A stretch of DNA of 10,708 nt, taken from assembly GCA_013372875.1 (NCBI GenBank), contig JABXIW010000396.1:1-10708 (forward strand), written 5' to 3'. The stretch comes from Gammaproteobacteria bacterium (GTDB lineage Bacteria > Pseudomonadota > Gammaproteobacteria > Enterobacterales > Kangiellaceae). A program made the translations under genes and the position numbers. Under the pieces are notes generated by a model, which worked only from the letters and a program-made list of their open reading frames with translations, was not told where the DNA came from and did no database searches. Positions 7,752-10,708 of the stretch are shown here, piece after piece (the stretch's first letter is position 1; every line of letters begins with the position of its first letter).

Positions 7752-7763
7752 TTAACGCGTTAA
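7752..7763. promoter_or_regulatory. Perfect 12-base palindrome, candidate operator
   Basis: TTAACGCGTTAA reads the same on both strands. It lies in the 135 bases between the divergent binding-protein and DUF1840 genes, two bases upstream of the candidate -35 box of the DUF1840 promoter. The position suits a transcription factor that could affect either gene. No family of regulator can be named from it, and a 12-base palindrome can occur by chance. Confidence 0.35.
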
Positions 7764-7764
7764 A

Positions 7765-7794
7765 TTGCCTCATGTCTCGGATAGGATTTATACT
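7765..7794 (+). promoter_or_regulatory. Candidate sigma-70 promoter of the DUF1840 gene
   Basis: TTGCCT (7765-7770) and TATACT (7789-7794) are separated by 18 bases, giving an expected start near 7801. The leader of about 24 bases then carries AGGAG (7814-7818) before ATG 7825. I see no equally good promoter on the - strand for the binding-protein gene. Confidence 0.5.
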
Positions 7795-7824
7795 CAAACG
7801 AACACCTAAAAATAGGAGCAGTAC

Positions 7825-8151
7825 ATGCTTATTACATTTCGTTGTCGTAGCTACGCAAATGTCACGATGTTTGGCGACATTGCATTAGAGATGATCAAAA
7901 TGATGGGTCACAGCGGCACAGTGCCGGGGTCAATTTCCGCTCAAGATGTTCCTGACGCGCTATCAAAGTTAACTTCTGCTCTATCTGCGAAAAATGCGGC
8001 TGAGGAAAACCTCCCTACTGATGTAGATGTAGACGAAGAGGAAGAACAAGCAGAGCCAGCGGTAAGCTTAGGGCGCAGAGCGTTTCCACTGATTGAGTTG
8101 CTAAAATCAGCAATCAAAGAAGAATGCGAAGTCATGTGGGACAACCAATAA
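7825..8151 (+). CDS. DUF1840 domain-containing protein
   Basis: This 108-residue protein opens with LITFRCRSYANVTMFGDIA and carries MGHSGTVPGSI (27-37) followed by DVPDAL (41-46). That pattern is characteristic of the uncharacterised DUF1840 family, which is found in many gamma- and betaproteobacteria. Residues about 66-78 form an acidic linker, with DEEEE at 70-74. It is followed by a helix-forming end, PLIELLKSAIKEECEVMW. There is no signal peptide or membrane segment, so the protein is probably cytoplasmic. The start is supported by AGGAG six bases upstream and a well-placed promoter. It is a single-gene unit, divergent from the binding-protein/kinase operon and convergent with the channel gene. 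The function is unknown. Confidence 0.88.
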   Translation: MLITFRCRSYANVTMFGDIALEMIKMMGHSGTVPGSISAQDVPDALSKLTSALSAKNAAEENLPTDVDVDEEEEQAEPAVSLGRRAFPLIELLKSAIKEECEVMWDNQ

Positions 8152-8169
8152 CGCCTTCAAACTGGTTTC

Positions 8170-8246
8170 TAGCGAGGTGAATCCATATTGTGACCGCCTC
8201 GCTATCACTACTCGAAGCCAAGATAAGGGCACCAACGCCGCTTATC
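8170..8246. other. Two hairpin-forming inverted repeats between convergent genes
   Basis: TAGCGAGG (8170-8177) can pair with CCTCGCTA (8197-8204) across 19 bases. GATAAGGGC (8222-8230) can pair with GCC (8237-8239) plus CTTATC (8241-8246) with one bulged base. Both lie between the stop of the DUF1840 gene (8151) and the stop of the channel gene (8250). That position suits termination of the two convergent transcripts, the first hairpin for the + strand and the second for the - strand. Neither is followed by a clear T-run, so factor-independent termination is doubtful. Confidence 0.35.
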
Positions 8247-8249
8247 GCC

Positions 8250-9116
8250 CTACCCGTTTCTCTCCCTAGACAACTTGATTTCCCCATCAATGTGCACATC
8301 TCGTTGTGGAAACGCGATTTCAATACCGTGCTTTTCGAAAGCTTCATAGATTTCAAAACGTATGGCACTTGCGACCGTTCGAATCCCACCTTCAACCGTT
8401 GAGTTAATCCAAAAATAAGATTCGAAGATCAAAGCATTATCGCCAAAGTCTTGAAAAAACACGTCTGGAGCTGGCGAACTCAGAACTTGCGCTTGCTGCG
8501 AAGTCACTTCCGCCATTAAGGTAGCAACCTGCTTGACATCGCTCCCATACGCGACGCCGACGACGACCGAGCCACGAACTAATCTGTCGCATAACGTCCA
8601 GTTGATCACCACGTTCTCAATCAACTGACTGTTGGGAATGAGCATGTGAACGCCATCGGTTCGTCTGATTCGCGTTGAACGTGTATTTATTTGCTCGACA
8701 ATGCCTTTGGCGCCCTCGACCTCTAAAAAGTCCCCAATTCGGATTGGCTTTTCACCAATCAAAATCCAGCCACTTATGAAGTTGTTAATGATGTTTTGTG
8801 CACCAAAACCGAAGCCGATAGCGATGGCACCAGACAGAAAGGCGAACGCGGTGATTGGCACATTGATCATCGGAAGTGTGGTCATAAAAATAATGGCGAG
8901 AGCGATGACAAATAATATCCGTTTAACCAAATGAATGACGTTTGGATCTTTCCCCGATGAGGACATTCTTGACGTAACGGTTTTGATTAAAATTTTGGAC
9001 AACCATAAAGCGACAATCACCCATGTCGGCACCATCAATATCGCCCACAACGTGATAGGTTGTTCGTTAAAGGTAAACAGTGTTGTTTCTAAAAATGAAA
9101 TGACCCGTTCGAACAT
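8250..9116 (-). CDS. Small mechanosensitive ion channel, MscS family
   Basis: This 288-residue protein has about the length of E. coli MscS and would open under membrane tension to release solutes on osmotic downshock. Hydrophobic segments lie at about 22-45, 64-83 and 88-120. The last is the pore helix AFAFLSGAIAIGFGFGAQN, with the small-residue repeat that packs the helices. It is followed by NNFISGWILIGEKPIRIGDF, a hallmark of the family. The beta domain contains GIVEQINTRSTRIRRTDG and MLIPNSQLIENVVIN (158-172). The C-terminal alpha/beta domain ends IEIAFPQRDVHI. By alignment on the conserved Gln, Ile100 and Phe104 would stand at the positions of the E. coli pore-closing leucines. It starts at ATG 9116 with a weak GAGTGAG ribosome site. 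It appears monocistronic. Other MscS-like channels with ion-specific or unknown roles cannot be excluded. Confidence 0.93.
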   Translation of the reverse strand: MFERVISFLETTLFTFNEQPITLWAILMVPTWVIVALWLSKILIKTVTSRMSSSGKDPNVIHLVKRILFVIALAIIFMTTLPMINVPITAFAFLSGAIAIGFGFGAQNIINNFISGWILIGEKPIRIGDFLEVEGAKGIVEQINTRSTRIRRTDGVHMLIPNSQLIENVVINWTLCDRLVRGSVVVGVAYGSDVKQVATLMAEVTSQQAQVLSSPAPDVFFQDFGDNALIFESYFWINSTVEGGIRTVASAIRFEIYEAFEKHGIEIAFPQRDVHIDGEIKLSRERNG

Positions 9117-9166
9117 AAAGTGCTCACTCTTGATTCATCGTTGCCAACAAGCCAGAGCGCATAAGT

Positions 9167-9196
9167 CTTATATTTTTAGCCCAATCGATAGCGCAA
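9167..9196 (-). promoter_or_regulatory. Candidate promoter of the MscS-like gene
   Basis: Read on the - strand, TTGCGC (9196-9191) and TATAAG (9172-9167) are 18 bases apart. Transcription would start near 9160, leaving a leader of about 44 bases before ATG 9116. An A+T-rich stretch lies just upstream (about 9205-9235) and could act as an UP element. The call rests on sequence resemblance only. Confidence 0.4.
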
Positions 9197-9451
9197 GCGG
9201 CTCAATTAAGTTCTTTTTATTAACTATATTGTAATCTACGCAAAACGCTTCGAGTGGTTTCCCGCTTTGCCTTCAACACGATTAAGCCATTTAAGGAGCA
9301 CGTCTTTGTGTACTCAACGAGCCAATCAACCGACTGAATACGGAAGGTAAATCAGTGATAACTTTCTGAATTTTAAGCATCAAATTTTCACTTCGAATCA
9401 CTCTCACTTATTATGCACCTTATTGCAAATAACATTGATGGAATGATTGTT
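9197..9451. other. Remainder of the 335-base intergenic region
   Basis: The gap between the divergent channel and acetyltransferase genes spans 9117-9451. Beyond the channel promoter it contains an A+T-rich tract (about 9205-9235) and a weak hairpin (GCAAAACG at 9240-9247 against CGCTTTGC at 9263-9270, one mismatch). It also holds a Shine-Dalgarno-like AAGGAG (9293-9298) leading into a 14-codon TTG frame (9306-9350). No recognisable gene, RNA family or mobile-element end is visible. Confidence 0.5.
9386..9414 (+). promoter_or_regulatory. Candidate promoter of the acetyltransferase gene
   Basis: TTTCAC (9386-9391) and TATTAT (9409-9414) are separated by 17 bases. The start of transcription would be near 9420, about 30 bases before ATG 9452. 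The presence of the -10 box over codon 9413 argues against translation starting there. Confidence 0.4.
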
Positions 9452-10000
9452 ATGTCAGAACTGACTCGGATGCGCTCTAGAGAAACCTATAATTGTCTGG
9501 ATGAAGAACTAAAGCTAATGCGCGCCAAAACCGCGCAGCTTGTCTTCCAATTTAACCACGAGCCAAACCCAGATATACGTAGACAACTATTGGCAGAAAT
9601 GGGCGTCCAATTAGAAAACAGCGCCTGTATAGAGCCACCGCTTCAACTTACCTACGGTTGTCACTTGTCCATCGGGGAAAACACCTACATCAACTGGGAT
9701 GCCATTATTCTAGACAATGGGCAGGTTGAGATTGGCGCGAACGTCATGATTGGGCCTAGAGTGCAAATTTACACAGCCGCTCATTCACTCGATACACAAA
9801 GACGCTTAGCCGGAGATGAGATCGCCAAACCGGTAAAAATTGGCAATAACGTTTGGATTGGTGGGGGCGCAATCATACTGCCAGGCGTGACCATTGGCGA
9901 TGATGCCGTCGTCGGTGCTGGCTCTGTCATAACCAAAGACGTTGCGCCGGGCGATCGAGTTGCTGGAAATCCGGCGCGCTCCATTAAACCCAAAAACTGA
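9452..10000 (+). CDS. Maa/LacA-type hexapeptide-repeat O-acetyltransferase
   Basis: This 182-residue protein is a left-handed beta-helix acyltransferase of the sugar O-acetyltransferase group, which moves acetyl from acetyl-CoA to a sugar hydroxyl. The N-terminal helical cap (about 7-60) contains ETYNCLDEELKLMRAKT and FNHEP, like the Maa/NodL/LacA cap domain. Hexapeptide repeats run from about 69 to 165, for example IGENTYINWDAIILDN (74-89), IGNNVWIGGGAIILPGVTIG (130-149) and VVGAGSVITKDV. His111 in YTAAHSLD matches the catalytic histidine, and Asn81 matches the conserved substrate-side Asn. The end AGNPARSIK is typical. ATG 9452 was preferred to 9413 and 9443 because the cap then aligns with Maa and a promoter overlaps 9413; its ribosome site is weak (TGGAATGA). 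The natural acceptor could be maltose, glucose, a galactoside or a glycan unit. Confidence 0.92.
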   Translation: MSELTRMRSRETYNCLDEELKLMRAKTAQLVFQFNHEPNPDIRRQLLAEMGVQLENSACIEPPLQLTYGCHLSIGENTYINWDAIILDNGQVEIGANVMIGPRVQIYTAAHSLDTQRRLAGDEIAKPVKIGNNVWIGGGAIILPGVTIGDDAVVGAGSVITKDVAPGDRVAGNPARSIKPKN

Positions 10001-10009
10001 AGAAAGTCG

Positions 10010-10708
10010 CTATTTCGCCAAATGACAGCGAATAATGTTGGCAAGCAAATTGAGAGCATGGACGTATTTGTCATTAAGCTCAAAAGAAGCGTTAAGACGA
10101 ATACAGTGATCGTATTGTTCTGTCAGGCTGAACATCTTTCCCGGTGCGATACTGATATTATCTTTTAGCGCTTCTCGATATATCTGCAAGGCGTCGATAT
10201 GCTTGGGAAGCTCTAACCAAATAAAGTACCCGCCGCTTTGGCTTAACACTTTGACTTCTTCAGGTAACAGCTCATTAAGCAGATCCGTCATCTTACTTTT
10301 ACGTTCAAACAGCTTTTTCCGTAACTGCTTCAAATGCGATTCATAATTGCGGCTTGTTAAATAGTGCACTAACGTCATCTGTACGGGCGCACTCGTCGCT
10401 AATGTACTCATTAACTGTAACTTTTGTACCTCTAGTGCCCGCTTTCCCGCCGCAACCCAACCAATACGTAGCCCTGCGATTAATGATTTTGAAAACGAGG
10501 AGCACAACATGGTATTGCCCGTGTCATCAAACATTCTTAGTGGGTAAACCGAGTCATTCCCGGCATGCAGCTCGCTGTACACATCATCTTCAATCACTGG
10601 CACGTTATATCGCTGTGTCAGCTCAATCAGCTTTTGTTTTTTCTCGTTGGAAAGCGTAAAACCCAGAGGATTTTGGAAGTTCGACATCAGCCAACATGCT
10701 TTCACATC
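10010..10708 (-). CDS. MocR-type GntR-family regulator/aminotransferase, C-terminal fragment
   Basis: The fragment is the last 232 codons, ending at TAG 10012-10010; the start lies beyond base 10708. It has the fold-type I aminotransferase sequence of MocR regulators: ACWLMSNFQNPLGF with the substrate-side Asn-Pro, and VIEDDVYSEL with the Asp and Tyr that hold the cofactor. SSFSKSLIAGLRIGWVAAG carries the PLP-binding Lys (codon 10489-10487). GGYFIWLELP and the C-terminal CIRLNASF, with its carboxylate-binding Arg, follow. The wording NFQNPLGF and FSKSL...GLRIGWVAAG is close to E. coli YdcR. In such proteins a winged-helix GntR domain precedes this region, but it is outside the window, so a plain aminotransferase remains possible. 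The gene converges on the acetyltransferase with a 9-base gap and no visible terminator. The regulated genes are unknown. Confidence 0.85.
   Translation of the reverse strand, partial: DVKACWLMSNFQNPLGFTLSNEKKQKLIELTQRYNVPVIEDDVYSELHAGNDSVYPLRMFDDTGNTMLCSSFSKSLIAGLRIGWVAAGKRALEVQKLQLMSTLATSAPVQMTLVHYLTSRNYESHLKQLRKKLFERKSKMTDLLNELLPEEVKVLSQSGGYFIWLELPKHIDALQIYREALKDNISIAPGKMFSLTEQYDHCIRLNASFELNDKYVHALNLLANIIRCHLAK

Noticed and set aside
7690..7797. N-terminal extension of the binding protein to TTG 7797
   Set aside because: It would put 36 polar residues before the signal peptide and place the near-perfect Shine-Dalgarno inside the coding sequence.
8932..9234. Plus-strand open frame across the channel gene start and its upstream region
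   Set aside because: Most of it is antisense to the MscS coding sequence, and it shows no recognisable protein pattern.
9236..9300. Possible integron attC/VCR-like repeat in the intergenic region
   Set aside because: There is a weak inverted repeat, but no paired core sites of the attC type and no second copy in the window.
1..10708. Mobile element, CRISPR array, tRNA or rRNA
   Set aside because: No transposase, integrase, regularly spaced repeats, terminal inverted repeats with target duplication, or tRNA/rRNA sequence could be seen on either strand.

Overview
The window looks like chromosomal DNA of a marine-type gammaproteobacterium, most probably Vibrio or a close relative. This rests on the moderate base composition, the leucine-degradation (liu) gene order, the DUF1840 and MscS-like proteins, and a YdcR-type MocR regulator. 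The genus is an inference from protein resemblance, not from any search. I see no rRNA, tRNA, CRISPR array, insertion sequence or prophage gene.

Bases 1-4128 (+ strand) are the distal part of a leucine/isovalerate catabolic operon. In order they encode the C-terminal 104 residues of the methylcrotonyl-CoA carboxylase carboxyltransferase subunit, a methylglutaconyl-CoA hydratase-like crotonase, the biotin-carrying methylcrotonyl-CoA carboxylase subunit, and HMG-CoA lyase. Together they would take 3-methylcrotonyl-CoA to acetyl-CoA and acetoacetate. The last three genes overlap by 8 and 20 bases, each with its own Shine-Dalgarno. A 106-base gap with an imperfect hairpin separates the first two. 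A strong bidirectional terminator at 4163-4192 closes the operon.

Bases 4223-7689 (- strand) hold a two-gene signalling cassette. A secreted PhnD-family periplasmic binding protein starts at a TTG codon behind a near-perfect Shine-Dalgarno. Eleven bases after its stop comes an 873-residue hybrid sensor kinase: two membrane segments, HAMP, PAS, HisKA, HATPase, a degenerate receiver and an intact receiver. There are no transporter genes beside them, so the binding protein probably presents a ligand to the kinase. This is the most interesting part of the window.

Bases 7690-8151 contain a divergent control region, with a 12-base perfect palindrome beside a good promoter, followed by a small DUF1840 gene on the + strand. 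Bases 8250-9116 (- strand) encode a small MscS-type mechanosensitive channel. A 335-base gap (9117-9451) holds promoter-like sequences and a possible 14-codon reading frame. Bases 9452-10000 (+) encode a Maa/LacA-type hexapeptide O-acetyltransferase. The window ends inside a convergent MocR-type (GntR/aminotransferase) regulator at 10010-10708 (-), of which only the aminotransferase-like C-terminal part is present.
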